From Microvirga alba (GTDB lineage: Bacteria; Pseudomonadota; Alphaproteobacteria; Rhizobiales; Beijerinckiaceae): a stretch of 64,000 bases of DNA. The stretch covers positions 248,001 through 312,000 of the forward strand of contig NZ_JADQDO010000003.1 of NCBI RefSeq assembly GCF_015694465.1, read 5' to 3'. Below, one piece after another: positions 21,362-34,365 of the stretch (position 1 is its first letter; each line of letters begins with the position of its first letter). Below the pieces are notes generated by a model. It did not search any database and was not told where the DNA came from. It saw nothing but the letters and a program-made list of their open reading frames with translations. Both the position numbers and the translations under genes were made by a program.

Positions 21362-22177
21362 TCAATTCACCGCCGCAATCAGGGTCTTCACTTTTCCGCA
21401 ATAGGCCTTTGAGGCCTTGGTCATCGTCTCGGTCCGATGGCCGAACTGATAGCGCAGGATGGTGCCGCATGTGTCGCCGCGCGCCAATTTGTAAGCCTGG
21501 GCGAGATATTTTACCCCGTAACGGAGATTAGTCTCGGCATCGAGAAGGCCTGACGCGCCTCCCTGATAGCCGAGGGACTGGGCCGTGCGGACATTGATCT
21601 GCGTCAGACCCACATTGGCACCTCGGCGCGCAACAGGGTTATAGCGGCTCTCCAGGCGCACGATCGCATCGACCAGCGCAAACGGCACGTCATTTTCAGA
21701 GGCGTGGCGGGCGATCAGCAGCCTGACGGCGCCTGCTCTCGCGACATCGGCTTGCTTCAGCCGGAAACGCGCATCGTCCTGACCCGGCAAAATGGCGGAG
21801 GTCACCTCGACGCTCACAGGCTCGTCCTGATCGCCCGGCTGGATTGCGGCCTCGACCGCCGGCTCGGGCTGGGTCGCATCGGCCGGAGCTGTCGCCTGCT
21901 CCTGAGCGGCCTTCGGGTTTGATGCCTTCTCCGCCCCGCCTTTCGTGGCGATTTTCGTCGGCTTCTTGGCAGGGACGGCTTTGCCACTTTTTTCTTCGGC
22001 ATCTGTCGGAGCTTCGGCTCCGGTGCTCACCGCAACGCTTTCAGAGGCTTCGATTTCGGCGCTGACAGGCTCCACAATGCTTGCGCCGTCACCACTTTCA
22101 GCGCTGGCCTGGGACACGATGGAAAGTGCAACGACGCCCAAAACCGCGACTGTGATCGTTCTCAAAAAATCCTGCAA
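21362..22177 (-). CDS. Periplasmic lytic transglycosylase (SLT domain)
   Basis: A 271-aa exported protein. Residues 1-26 form a signal peptide ending SQASA. Residues about 27-130 are a low-complexity Ala/Glu/Pro/Lys linker. The C-terminal 130 residues are a Slt/MltE-type domain: LVDAIVRLESRYNPVARRG carries the catalytic Glu in the ES motif, then GLTQINVRTAQSLGY and NLRYGVKYLAQAY. Such enzymes cleave the glycan strands of peptidoglycan. The two C-terminal cysteines (DTCGTI, AYCGK) may form a disulfide. It is transcribed toward rnpB; the family is clear but the subfamily is not. Confidence 0.88.
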   Translation of the reverse strand: MQDFLRTITVAVLGVVALSIVSQASAESGDGASIVEPVSAEIEASESVAVSTGAEAPTDAEEKSGKAVPAKKPTKIATKGGAEKASNPKAAQEQATAPADATQPEPAVEAAIQPGDQDEPVSVEVTSAILPGQDDARFRLKQADVARAGAVRLLIARHASENDVPFALVDAIVRLESRYNPVARRGANVGLTQINVRTAQSLGYQGGASGLLDAETNLRYGVKYLAQAYKLARGDTCGTILRYQFGHRTETMTKASKAYCGKVKTLIAAVN

Positions 22178-22476
22178 AGCTACTCAAACCCTCGGTAGGC
22201 AATAGTGTCAGACAAATGGTCGGTGCGTGCCAAATAGGGCAAAGATGTGGCAGAACAAGACTCGACGAATCTGAGCGCCCCTTTAAGCTAGACAATACGT
22301 CGCAGCAAGCTTGGCCGCTTTACCTAACGAAATCTTACCGCTGTAGCCTGAGGAATTTTTCTACGCTTTACGCGGCTTCAGAGGAACGGATTCAGGCTTT
22401 GCGAGTTGGCGAGAGCGTAAGCTCGGGCTAAGTAGGGCTGGGCGGTCTACAGCCCGTTAGGTACAGGGAAGCTTCC
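22178..22476. other. Divergent intergenic region without a recognised gene
   Basis: About 300 bp separate the lytic transglycosylase (minus) from the small lipoprotein (plus). It must hold both promoters, but I see no strong -35/-10 pair. A GGGCTG/CAGCCC hairpin (about 22435-22455) lies just before the lipoprotein ribosome-binding site. Confidence 0.6.
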
Positions 22477-22755
22477 ATGAAAAAGATCATCACAGCGATT
22501 GCCGCTGGCGCGCTCACCCTCTCGATGGCGGCCTGCAACACCCCCGGCGAACGTGCGGTCGGCGGCGCCGCTATCGGCGGTCTCGCTGGTGCTGCAATCG
22601 GCGGCGCGGCCACGGGTCGTGCGGGTGGCGCTCTTGCGGGCGCGGCGATCGGTGCCGCCGGCGGCGCGATCATCGGCGCGGGCACTGCTCCGGCTCGCCC
22701 GGCTTGCCCCTATGGCACCTACCAGGACGTCTACGGCAACATCTACTGCCGCTAA
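22477..22755 (+). CDS. Small glycine-zipper outer-membrane-type lipoprotein
   Basis: A 92-aa protein with a lysine-rich signal peptide and lipobox SMAAC (lipidated Cys at 20). It continues with GERAVGGAAIGGLAGAAIGGAATGRAGGALAGAAIGAAGGAIIGAG, here described as two back-to-back glycine-zipper repeats (about 28-72). It ends in a short Cys-containing tail, CPYGTYQDVYGNIYCR. The architecture resembles the small YMGG-like glycine-zipper family of Rhizobiales; the function is unknown. GGGA lies 9-12 bases upstream of the ATG and a strong terminator follows. Confidence 0.85.
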   Translation: MKKIITAIAAGALTLSMAACNTPGERAVGGAAIGGLAGAAIGGAATGRAGGALAGAAIGAAGGAIIGAGTAPARPACPYGTYQDVYGNIYCR

Positions 22756-22777
22756 TCACGCTCTGAGTGACGTTTTC

Positions 22778-22810
22778 GGGGCCGGGATCGATCTCGGCCC
22801 CTTTTCTTTT
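22778..22810 (+). terminator. Rho-independent terminator after the small lipoprotein
   Basis: GGGGCCG (22778-22784) pairs with CGGCCCC (22795-22801) around a ten-base loop, followed by TTTTCTTTT. It lies 23 bp after the lipoprotein stop. Confidence 0.92.
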
Positions 22811-22839
22811 GCGCGCACTTGAGCGACCACTCGATCACG

Positions 22840-23565
22840 ATGATTCAATCGATTTGGGGTAAGCTCGGTGGCGCCGGCATCGGTCTGGCGCTAGGCGGGC
22901 CGATGGGCGCACTGCTAGGCGGTGTCGCTGGACATATGTTGATCGACCGCGAGGGCGCTATTTTCGGGCGACCACCGCGCGATGTCGTATTCACGATGGG
23001 CCTGGTGGCTCTGGCCGCCAAAATGGCGAAAGCCGATGGCGTCGTCGTGGATCGCGAAATCAAGGCTTTCGAGCAGATCATCGACGTCTCGCCCGACGAC
23101 CGCGAGCGTGTGCAACGCCTGTTCGAACTTGCCATGAAAACCTCCGACGGCTTCGAGGCTTATGCCCGTCAGATCGGCGAGGAATTCAACGACGAACCAG
23201 CCTTGCTCGAGGACGTGCTCGACGGGCTGTTTCACATCGCCAAGGCGGATGGGGCGGTGCATGACGCCGAATTCGCCTATCTCCAGAACGTGGCGACGAT
23301 TTTCGGTTTCTCCGAAGTGGAATTCGAGCGCATCGCCGCACGTCATGTCAGGCGGGCGGATGATCCTTATCTCGTTCTCAAGGCAGACCGCTCGTTCAGC
23401 GACGATGAGCTGAAAAAGCACTATCGAAAGCTCGTCGCGGAGCACCATCCGGATCGGGAAATCGCACGGGGCTTGCCGCCGGAAGCGGTCAAGATCGCAA
23501 CCGAGCGACTGGCCATCATCAACGCTGCCTGGGAACGCATCGCAGCCGAGCGAAACATCAGGTGA
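22840..23565 (+). CDS. TerB-like plus C-terminal J-domain protein (DjlA-related co-chaperone)
   Basis: A 241-aa product from the ATG at 22840. The N-terminus (IWGKLGGAGIGLALGGPMGALLGGVAGH) is a glycine-rich, possibly membrane-associated segment. A TerB/DjlA-type acidic helical domain follows (about 45-165: ALAAKMAKADGVVVDREIKAFEQ and the parallel FHIAKADGAVHDAEFAYL). The C-terminal J domain carries the HPD motif in VAEHHPDREIARG, which stimulates DnaK. A TTG at 22819 would add seven residues but sits right behind the upstream terminator. Neither start has a clear ribosome-binding site. The next gene overlaps its stop. Confidence 0.85.
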   Translation: MIQSIWGKLGGAGIGLALGGPMGALLGGVAGHMLIDREGAIFGRPPRDVVFTMGLVALAAKMAKADGVVVDREIKAFEQIIDVSPDDRERVQRLFELAMKTSDGFEAYARQIGEEFNDEPALLEDVLDGLFHIAKADGAVHDAEFAYLQNVATIFGFSEVEFERIAARHVRRADDPYLVLKADRSFSDDELKKHYRKLVAEHHPDREIARGLPPEAVKIATERLAIINAAWERIAAERNIR

Positions 23566-23570
23566 TCCGA

Positions 23571-24344
23571 ATGAACGCCTCCCTTTCTCCCGAAAGCCCT
23601 GTTGCCGCGAAGGTTTTTCCTTCGCCCAACCATGGAGAGAGAAAGGACGGTCAGCGCCCGAACATGCTCGTGTTGCATTACACCGGCATGCCCGACGAGG
23701 GTGAGGCCCTGCAGTGGCTGTGCAATCCGGTCTCCCAGGTTTCGGCGCATTATTTCGTTTTCGGAGATGGACGCGTTCTGCAACTCGTTCCGGAATCCCG
23801 GCGCGCCTGGCACGCGGGCGTGTCTTTCTGGGATGGCGACGCCGACATCAATTCCTGCTCCATCGGCATCGAGATCGCCAATCTGGGCCATCCGGGCGGG
23901 CTGCCGGCCTTCCCTGATGCCCAGATGGAGAGCGTCACCGCCCTCACGAAGGATCTCGCCAGCCGATGGCGCATCCCGGCGACGCGCGTCCTCGGCCACT
24001 CGGACGTGGCCCCCGGCCGCAAGCTCGATCCCGGCGAGGTGTTTCCCTGGGAGCGATTGCATCGTGCCGGTGTCGGACACTGGGTGCCCTCCGCCGCTAT
24101 GAAAGACGGGCGCTTCTTTTCGCGCGGCGATCAGGGCATGCCCATCGAGGCGCTTCAGGCGATGCTCGCCATGTATGGTTACGGTTTGAAGATTACCGGC
24201 GTGTTCGACGAGAATACCGAAAAGGTCGTCGCGGCCTTTCAACGTCACTTCCGGCCGGAGCGGGTCGACGGCGTCGCGGATGCCTCGACCATCACCACTT
24301 TGCGCGACCTGATCGCCAAGCGGCCCGCAAGCGTTGCCGCATGA
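23571..24344 (+). CDS. N-acetylmuramoyl-L-alanine amidase (AmpD/AmiD type) with peptidoglycan-binding domain
   Basis: A 257-aa zinc amidase from the ATG at 23571; a GTG at 23562 overlapping the upstream stop (GTGA) is the alternative. The Amidase_2 domain has the zinc ligands LHYTG and HSDVAPGRKLDPG, whose final His/Lys/Asp pattern matches AmpD. SAHYFVFGDGRVLQLVPE and WHAGVSFWDG lie between them. Residues about 185-250 (RGDQGMPIEALQAMLAMYGY...VDGVADASTITTLRDL) form a PG_binding_1 domain. There is no evident signal peptide, so a cytoplasmic muropeptide-recycling role is plausible. Confidence 0.9.
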   Translation: MNASLSPESPVAAKVFPSPNHGERKDGQRPNMLVLHYTGMPDEGEALQWLCNPVSQVSAHYFVFGDGRVLQLVPESRRAWHAGVSFWDGDADINSCSIGIEIANLGHPGGLPAFPDAQMESVTALTKDLASRWRIPATRVLGHSDVAPGRKLDPGEVFPWERLHRAGVGHWVPSAAMKDGRFFSRGDQGMPIEALQAMLAMYGYGLKITGVFDENTEKVVAAFQRHFRPERVDGVADASTITTLRDLIAKRPASVAA

Positions 24345-24423
24345 CAAAGAGTTAACTCGAAACCCGGCGAGATTTCGGCCACAATCGCCGCAAAATCGAC
24401 GACATGTCCGATGGGGGGATCCG

Positions 24424-25857
24424 GTGCGGCGTATTTGGTTCTGGTTGGTGGGCTTTGGGATCGCGGCGGGCGCCGCCGGTTTCTTCATCTGGAAACCTGC
24501 GGGCGGCAGCGCAGCCGACGCGGCCTACAGGCTGGCAGCCGTCGAACGAGGCCCGGTCACAGCCAGCGTGCGCGCGACCGGAACGCTGAATCCTGTCACC
24601 ACGGTTCTCGTCGGTTCACAGCTTTCCGGCCAGGTGGTGGAAGTACTGGCCGACTACAACACGCCGGTGAAGGAAGGCCAGGTCGTCGCGCGGCTTTATT
24701 CCGAGCAGATCCGCTCCCGTCGCGACGCCGCCATGGCGGATCTCGCGCAAGGCCAGGCCGACCGCGAGACCAAGCGCGCGCAGATCGACAAGGCTCGCTC
24801 CCAGCTCCAGAAAGCGGAAGCCGTCGCGGATGATCTGGCGGCGCAGCGCGACCGCGCGACTGCACAACTCGCGGAGGCGCAGCGCAACTTCGAGCGGCAG
24901 ACGGAGCTCACCGCCCGCGCCGTCGGCACGCAGAACGCACTCGATCAAGCCAAGACCCAACTCGACGTGCAGCGGGCCACGATCGCGTCGGCCGTCGCGC
25001 AAATCGCCTCCAACCGCGCCGAGCAAACCGGCCTCAAGGCTGATATTTCTCTCGCGGAAGCGGCCCTGAAATCGGCGGACGCGTTGATCCTGCAGCGCGA
25101 AGCAAAGCTCAAAGACATCGAGATCGATCTGGCGCGCACCGATATCCGTTCGCCGGTCGAGGGTGTGGTCGTGAAGCGCGACATCGAACTCGGTCAGACA
25201 GTCGCTGCATCTCTGTCCGCGCCGACGCTTTTCACCATCGCGCAGGACCTGCGTGAGATCGACATCTATGCCAATATCGACGAAGCGGATGTGGGCCGCC
25301 TGAGGCCGGACCAGAAAGTCACGTTCACCGTCAATGCCTATCCCAACCGCACTTTCGGCGGCACTGTTCGCCTCGTTCGCCTCGGCGCGCAGACCGTGCA
25401 GAACGTGGTGACCTATACGGCGGTCATCAGCGTGAAGAACGGCGATCAGGCGCTGCTTCCCGGCATGACCGCCAATCTTCAGATTGTGACAGACGAGCGT
25501 GACAACGCACTGCGCATTCCAAACGCCGCCTTGCGTTTTCGGCCGGCCGGCGCACCGGCTGTTGCAGCGACGAAGGCCCCCGATTCAGAGGGACAGGGCG
25601 GCAAGCGGCAAGCGCGCAACAAAGAAGCGCGGGCGGATTCCGAAAACTGGACGGCCGGCCGGGTTTACCAACTCGACTCCGATGGCAATCCGCAAGCGGT
25701 GGTGCTGCGCCTCGGCGTGACGGACGGCAATTACACCGAGGTGATCCGTGGCGACCTGAAGGAAGGCGCGCCGATCGTCGTGGGCATCGGCTCGCGCAAT
25801 GGCGGCGACGCCGCTGGCGCACCCGTGCCGCGCCAGCGCGCTCCTCGTCTGTTCTAG
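24424..25857 (+). CDS. MacA/HlyD-type periplasmic adaptor subunit
   Basis: Membrane-fusion protein of a tripartite exporter. I use the GTG at 24424 (MRRIWFWLVGFGIAAGA), preceded by GGGGGGAT; the frame is open back to 24334 but that part is not typical of the family. The product is 477 aa. It has one N-terminal membrane anchor, a lipoyl half-motif (VGSQLSGQVVEVLADYNTPVKEGQ), and a long coiled-coil hairpin (about 110-225). The second lipoyl half is DIRSPVEGVVVKRDIELGQTV, and beta-barrel and membrane-proximal domains follow. It is followed at once by its ATPase and permease; no TolC-like gene is nearby. Confidence 0.92.
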   Translation: MRRIWFWLVGFGIAAGAAGFFIWKPAGGSAADAAYRLAAVERGPVTASVRATGTLNPVTTVLVGSQLSGQVVEVLADYNTPVKEGQVVARLYSEQIRSRRDAAMADLAQGQADRETKRAQIDKARSQLQKAEAVADDLAAQRDRATAQLAEAQRNFERQTELTARAVGTQNALDQAKTQLDVQRATIASAVAQIASNRAEQTGLKADISLAEAALKSADALILQREAKLKDIEIDLARTDIRSPVEGVVVKRDIELGQTVAASLSAPTLFTIAQDLREIDIYANIDEADVGRLRPDQKVTFTVNAYPNRTFGGTVRLVRLGAQTVQNVVTYTAVISVKNGDQALLPGMTANLQIVTDERDNALRIPNAALRFRPAGAPAVAATKAPDSEGQGGKRQARNKEARADSENWTAGRVYQLDSDGNPQAVVLRLGVTDGNYTEVIRGDLKEGAPIVVGIGSRNGGDAAGAPVPRQRAPRLF

Positions 25858-25869
25858 AGGATCGCGCCC

Positions 25870-26591
25870 GTGTCGCTCATTGAAACACACGACCTTCGGC
25901 GGGTGTACGAACTCGATTCAGGTCGAGTCGTGGCGCTCGATCACGCCTCACTCAGCATCGAAAAAAGCGATTTCATCGCTGTCATGGGACCGTCCGGCTC
26001 CGGCAAGTCCACCTTCATGAATCTCATCGGCTGCCTCGACAAGCCGACCAGCGGTCACTACCGGCTGGCCGGAACGGCCGTTGAAAGCCTTGATGCGAAC
26101 GGACTTGCCCGGTTGCGCAACCGCGAGATTGGATTCGTCTTCCAGCAATTCAACCTGCTTCCCCGGATCGACGCGCTCAGCAATGTCGAACTGCCGATGA
26201 TCTATGCCGGTTTCGACAAGAAGACGCGCCGCGACCGCGCTTTGCACGCGCTCGGCCGCGTGGGCCTGGCGGAGCGCGCCCACCATCGCCCGATGCAGCT
26301 ATCCGGCGGACAGCAACAACGCGTCGCCATCGCGCGGGCGCTCGTCAACAGCCCGAGCCTTCTTCTCGCCGACGAACCCACCGGAGCCCTGGACAGCCGG
26401 ACGGCGATCGAAATTCTGGCGCTGTTTCAGGAACTCAACCGCGAAGGCGTCACCATCGTCCTCGTGACCCACGATGCGGATGTCGGCCGCCACGCGCGGC
26501 GTCTCATTCGCTTCAAGGACGGAAAGATCCTCGACGATCATCGCCAGACCCCGCTCGATGCTCGCGACCTTCTTTCCGCGGAGGTCGCGGC

Positions 26592-26595
<4 letters not shown>
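25870..26595 (+). CDS. MacB/LolD-type ABC transporter ATPase
   Basis: A 241-aa nucleotide-binding subunit starting at GTG, with AGAGGA upstream. Walker [11 protein letters not shown]-loop [11 protein letters not shown], signature [15 protein letters not shown], Walker [13 protein letters not shown] and the H-loop VTHDAD are all intact. It energises the permease encoded next, with which it overlaps by four bases (ATGA). In E. coli MacB these two parts are fused; here they are separate polypeptides. Confidence 0.94.
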
Positions 26596-27824
<1,229 letters not shown>

Positions 27825-27838
27825 AGCCTAGCGCGCCC

Positions 27839-27873
27839 TGTCATCCCCGGCGGCCGTCAGGCCGGGAATGACA
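27839..27873. terminator. Inverted repeat / bidirectional terminator between macB-type permease and metH
   Basis: TGTCATCCCCGGC pairs with GCCGGGAATGACA (one mismatch, nine-base loop) just after the permease stop. A second, shorter copy (TCCCGGA/TCCGGGA, 27911-27937, followed by TGAC) precedes the metH stop. Both convergent genes could use them. A run of nine C residues lies at 27883-27891. Confidence 0.7.
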
Positions 27874-27910
27874 CGCTTGGCGCCCCCCCCCGCCGCTATG
27901 GCCTGCAATC

Positions 27911-27937
27911 TCCCGGATCGCCTTACAGCGTCCGGGA
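27911..27937. repeat. Second CCGGGATGAC-type inverted repeat
   Basis: TCCCGGA and TCCGGGA flank a 13-base loop, followed by TGAC as in the neighbouring copy. It lies 20 bp beyond the metH stop, so it may serve as a metH terminator, though without a T tract. Confidence 0.55.
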
Positions 27938-27957
27938 TGACTGTGTTGCAGAGGGCC

Positions 27958-31713
<3,756 letters not shown>

Positions 31714-31751
31714 ATCATTTCTCTCGTCTTGGCCGGCTGCCCCGAAACCAT

Positions 31752-31800
31752 CCACCCCTCATGGGTGGCAATAGCAAATGCCCGGATCCAATCCGGGCAT
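31752..31800. repeat. Two hairpins between metF and metH
   Basis: CCACCC/GGGTGG (31752-31768) and the perfect 10-bp ATGCCCGGAT/ATCCGGGCAT with a CCA loop (31778-31800), followed by GACAC. The second resembles the CCGGGATGACA repeats at 27.84-27.94 kb. They lie between metF and metH and could attenuate or protect transcript ends; there is only a weak T-rich tail on the minus strand. Confidence 0.6.
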
Positions 31801-31808
31801 GACACAAG

Positions 31809-32714
31809 TTAAGCGGCGGCCTTCACGCTGTGATCGCGCAATCCCAGCAGGTGACAGATCGCATAGACCAGATCCGCCCGATTCATGGTGTAGAAGTGGA
31901 ACTCGTTGACGCCGCGATCGACGAGGTCGATCACCTGCTCGGCGGCAACCGCGGCCGCGATCAGTTTGCGGGTGTCGACATCCTGGTCCAGGCCCTCGAA
32001 ACGAGCGGCGAGCCAATCGGGCACGCTCGCACCGGTCTTGGCGGCGAAATTGGCGGTCTGCTTGAAGTTCTGCACCGGCACGATGCCCGGCACGATAGGG
32101 ATATTGATGCCGCGCGCGCGGACGCGGTCGAGGTAGCGGAAGTAGAGGTCGTTATCGAAGAAGAACTGGGTGATGGCCCGGTCCGCGCCGCAATCGACTT
32201 TCGCCTGCAGCGCGTCGATATCCGCATCGAGAGACGATGCCTCGGGGTGCTTTTCGGGATAGGCAGAGACCGACACCTCAAAGTCGCCGATGGCCTTGAT
32301 GCCTGCAACCAGGTCGCAGGTCTGCTGATAGCCTTCGGCATGGGGCTCATAGGCCGTTCCTAGCCCGCCAACCGGATCGCCGCGCAGCGCCACCACATGG
32401 CGCACGCCGGCTTCCCAATAAGACCGGATCACGCTGTCCACCTCTGCCTTCGAGGCGGCGACGCAGGTCAGGTGGGCGGCAGGCTTGAGGTTGGTCTCGC
32501 GAACGAGGCGCGAGACGGTGGCGTGGGTCCGCTCACGGGTCGAGCCGCCCGCGCCATAGGTCACGGAGACAAATTGCGGAGAAAGCGGCGCCAGTCGCTC
32601 GATGGACGCCCACAGGGTCGTCTCCATCTCGGGAGTCTTCGGAGGGAAGAACTCGAACGAAACCTTGATCGAACCGGTGCTTTGTCGGCTGGGGCGAAGG
32701 GTAAGCGGCGACAT
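31809..32714 (-). CDS. metF: 5,10-methylenetetrahydrofolate reductase MetF
   Basis: FAD-dependent reductase supplying 5-methyl-THF to MetH. The length is 301 aa. Family motifs are FEFFPPKTPEME near residue 20, FVSVTYGAGGSTRERTH, HLTCVAASKAEVDSV, VALRGDPVGG and QFFFDNDLYFRYLDR. It follows the regulator gene directly (the coordinate of its first base equals the regulator's last), so the two are co-transcribed. Confidence 0.97.
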   Translation of the reverse strand: MSPLTLRPSRQSTGSIKVSFEFFPPKTPEMETTLWASIERLAPLSPQFVSVTYGAGGSTRERTHATVSRLVRETNLKPAAHLTCVAASKAEVDSVIRSYWEAGVRHVVALRGDPVGGLGTAYEPHAEGYQQTCDLVAGIKAIGDFEVSVSAYPEKHPEASSLDADIDALQAKVDCGADRAITQFFFDNDLYFRYLDRVRARGINIPIVPGIVPVQNFKQTANFAAKTGASVPDWLAARFEGLDQDVDTRKLIAAAVAAEQVIDLVDRGVNEFHFYTMNRADLVYAICHLLGLRDHSVKAAA

Positions 32715-33727
32715 CAGGCAACCTCTTTATCGGTTTCAGCCAAAGGCCAATCCGTCGCCACGCGACGGTCCTGACCCAGCCAAAGGGAAACGATCAATTG
32801 TTCGGCGCCCTTCTTGGAAGGGGCGATTTCGCGCGTGAGCGTGCAATCAAGCCCGGCCTCGTCGAGCCAACTGGCGACTTGCTCGGGTGCGAAACCGAGG
32901 CGGCGATGTGCCTGGGCTTCCCGTAGGAATTCGAGGTTGTGAGGCGCGAAATCGACCACGAGAATGCGCCCGCCCGGCGCAACAAGGCGGGCCGCCTCGC
33001 GGATCGCCCGCGCCGGGTCGTCAAGATAATGCAGCACCTGATGGATGACGACGAGATCGAACGTGTCGCGCGGGAACGGAGGCGCATAAATGTCGCCCTG
33101 CCGCAGTTCGATGCGCGACACCCCGGCTTTTTCCAGATTGGCGCGAGCGACAGAGAGCATGGCATGGCTGGCATCGAGCCCGACCGTCCGCGAGGCGCGC
33201 GGAGCAAGCAACTGAAGCATCCGCCCGGTGCCGGTGCCAAGATCGACGAGGTTGCGGATCGGCTTCGACCCCAGTGCCTCCAGAACGGAAGCCTCGACCA
33301 CTGCCTCTGGGGCATGAAGCGAGCGTAGGCGGTCCCATTCAGGAGCGAGGCGGGAGAAGAAGGCCTGGGCAGCCTGCGAGCGTTGGGCGCGCACTGTCTC
33401 CAGACGTGTCCGGTCCTCCAGCAATTGCGGGTCGGAACGGTCGAGATTGTCCAGCATCGGACGCAGGATGCGCAGACCCGCGCCTCGATCCGTCAGCCGG
33501 AAGAACGCCCAGGCCCCTTCCCGATGCCGTTCCACCAGCCCCGCCTCGACGAGCAGCTTGAGATGGCGGGAAATGCGGGGCTGCGACTGGCCCAAAATGT
33601 CCGTGAGATCCGAAACCGAGAGTTCTCCCTCGGTCAAAAGCGCAAGGATCCGCAAACGCGTTTCCTCAGCGGCCGCCCGAAGGATGCTGAGCGTTAAATC
33701 CAGCGATGGGGCTGCTTTCTCGGCCAT
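32714..33727 (-). CDS. sahR: SahR-type regulator: ArsR HTH fused to a methyltransferase-like sensor domain
   Basis: The 337-aa protein has an N-terminal ArsR winged helix (about 14-85: LRAAAEETRLRILALL, QSQPRISRHLKLLVEAGLVERHREG) and a linker helix. The C-terminal class I methyltransferase fold has motif I LVDLGTGTGRM (160-170) and GLDASHAM (acidic D185). No metal-binding cysteines typical of ArsR are present. SahR regulators are known to use a methyltransferase-like domain to sense S-adenosylhomocysteine and to repress methionine-cycle genes. Being first in an operon with metF and metH fits this. I use the ATG at 33727; a GTG at 33745 would touch the palindrome. Whether the domain still methylates anything cannot be told. 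Confidence 0.88.
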   Translation of the reverse strand: MAEKAAPSLDLTLSILRAAAEETRLRILALLTEGELSVSDLTDILGQSQPRISRHLKLLVEAGLVERHREGAWAFFRLTDRGAGLRILRPMLDNLDRSDPQLLEDRTRLETVRAQRSQAAQAFFSRLAPEWDRLRSLHAPEAVVEASVLEALGSKPIRNLVDLGTGTGRMLQLLAPRASRTVGLDASHAMLSVARANLEKAGVSRIELRQGDIYAPPFPRDTFDLVVIHQVLHYLDDPARAIREAARLVAPGGRILVVDFAPHNLEFLREAQAHRRLGFAPEQVASWLDEAGLDCTLTREIAPSKKGAEQLIVSLWLGQDRRVATDWPLAETDKEVA

Positions 33728-33745
33728 ATCGAAACACGATCTCAC

Positions 33746-33765
33746 ATATAAACATATGTTTATAT
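33746..33765. promoter_or_regulatory. Perfect 20-bp palindrome, likely SahR operator
   Basis: ATATAAACATATGTTTATAT is a perfect palindrome 18 bp upstream of the regulator ATG. Its length and symmetry suit a dimeric ArsR-family repressor, and it sits where it would block transcription of sahR-metF-metH. No close second copy is seen in the window. Confidence 0.75.
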
Positions 33766-33990
33766 CCGTTCCGGCAAAACAGCAAGAGCGTCAGGCGGAT
33801 TTAGCGCGCCACCGCGCGTCGGCCTGCGGCATCTTGACTGTCCCGAGGAAAGAACCGTGAGTATTGACGAAAGTCATGGATGCAAGGGCCATTCTTCTCA
33901 GAATTACAGATAGTTGCGAGGTCAGCCGGTGAAGGCTGCGACCGTACCTGTGGGGCCGTTCGACCTATCCTTCATGAGAAGGGACGCGTT

Positions 33991-34308
33991 ATGAGTGCCA
34001 TGCTGATTAATCTCATTCTCCAGGTTCTTTCGGGCGCTGTCGGCGGCAATATCGTCGGCAAGGCGTCAGACCGGCTCGACCTCGGTCCCTTGGGCAACTC
34101 CATCGCCGGTGCGCTCGGCGGCGTCGGTGGCGGGCAGCTTTTGAATATGATGCTTGGTGCCGGAGCGGGCACTGCTGCCACCACGATGAGCGGGATGGAT
34201 ATCGGTGCGATCATCAGCCAGATCGCGGGCGGCGGCGTGAGTGGCGCCGTGCTGACGCTGGTAGTTGGACTGATCCGACAGGCGATGAGCGGAACGCAGG
34301 CGCACTAG
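33991..34308 (+). CDS. Small hydrophobic glycine-rich protein of unknown function
   Basis: A 105-aa protein from the ATG at 33991, with GAGAAGGGA upstream; the open frame before it is not coding-like. Nearly the whole chain is hydrophobic with glycine-zipper spacing: LILQVLSGAVGGNIVGKASDRLDLGPLGNSIAGALGGVGGGQLLNMMLGAGAG, and a C-terminal span GAVLTLVVGLIRQAM. It is probably membrane-associated. Similar short proteins occur in many Proteobacteria without known function. Confidence 0.75.
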   Translation: MSAMLINLILQVLSGAVGGNIVGKASDRLDLGPLGNSIAGALGGVGGGQLLNMMLGAGAGTAATTMSGMDIGAIISQIAGGGVSGAVLTLVVGLIRQAMSGTQAH

Positions 34309-34326
34309 ACTGCTCTGCATTGACGA

Positions 34327-34365
34327 GTGAGACGTGAGCGACCCCTTTGGGTGTCAGCGTCTCAC
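34327..34365. terminator. Bidirectional hairpin between convergent genes
   Basis: GTGAGACG (34327-34334) pairs with CGTCTCAC (34358-34365), with an inner ACCC-CTTT-GGGT hairpin. It separates the small protein (plus) from the DMT exporter (minus) and overlaps the exporter stop codon. T tracts are weak. Confidence 0.6.

Noticed and set aside
22819-22839. TTG start for the TerB/J-domain protein
   Set aside because: It lies within 10 bp of the upstream terminator tail and has no ribosome-binding site; the ATG at 22840 is preferred but not certain.
24349-24358. GAGTTAACTC palindrome before the MacA-type gene
   Set aside because: Only 10 bp and without repeats or promoter context; likely chance.
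27883-27891. Run of nine C residues
   Set aside because: Intergenic homopolymer; no gene whose frame it could switch, so no phase-variation claim is justified.
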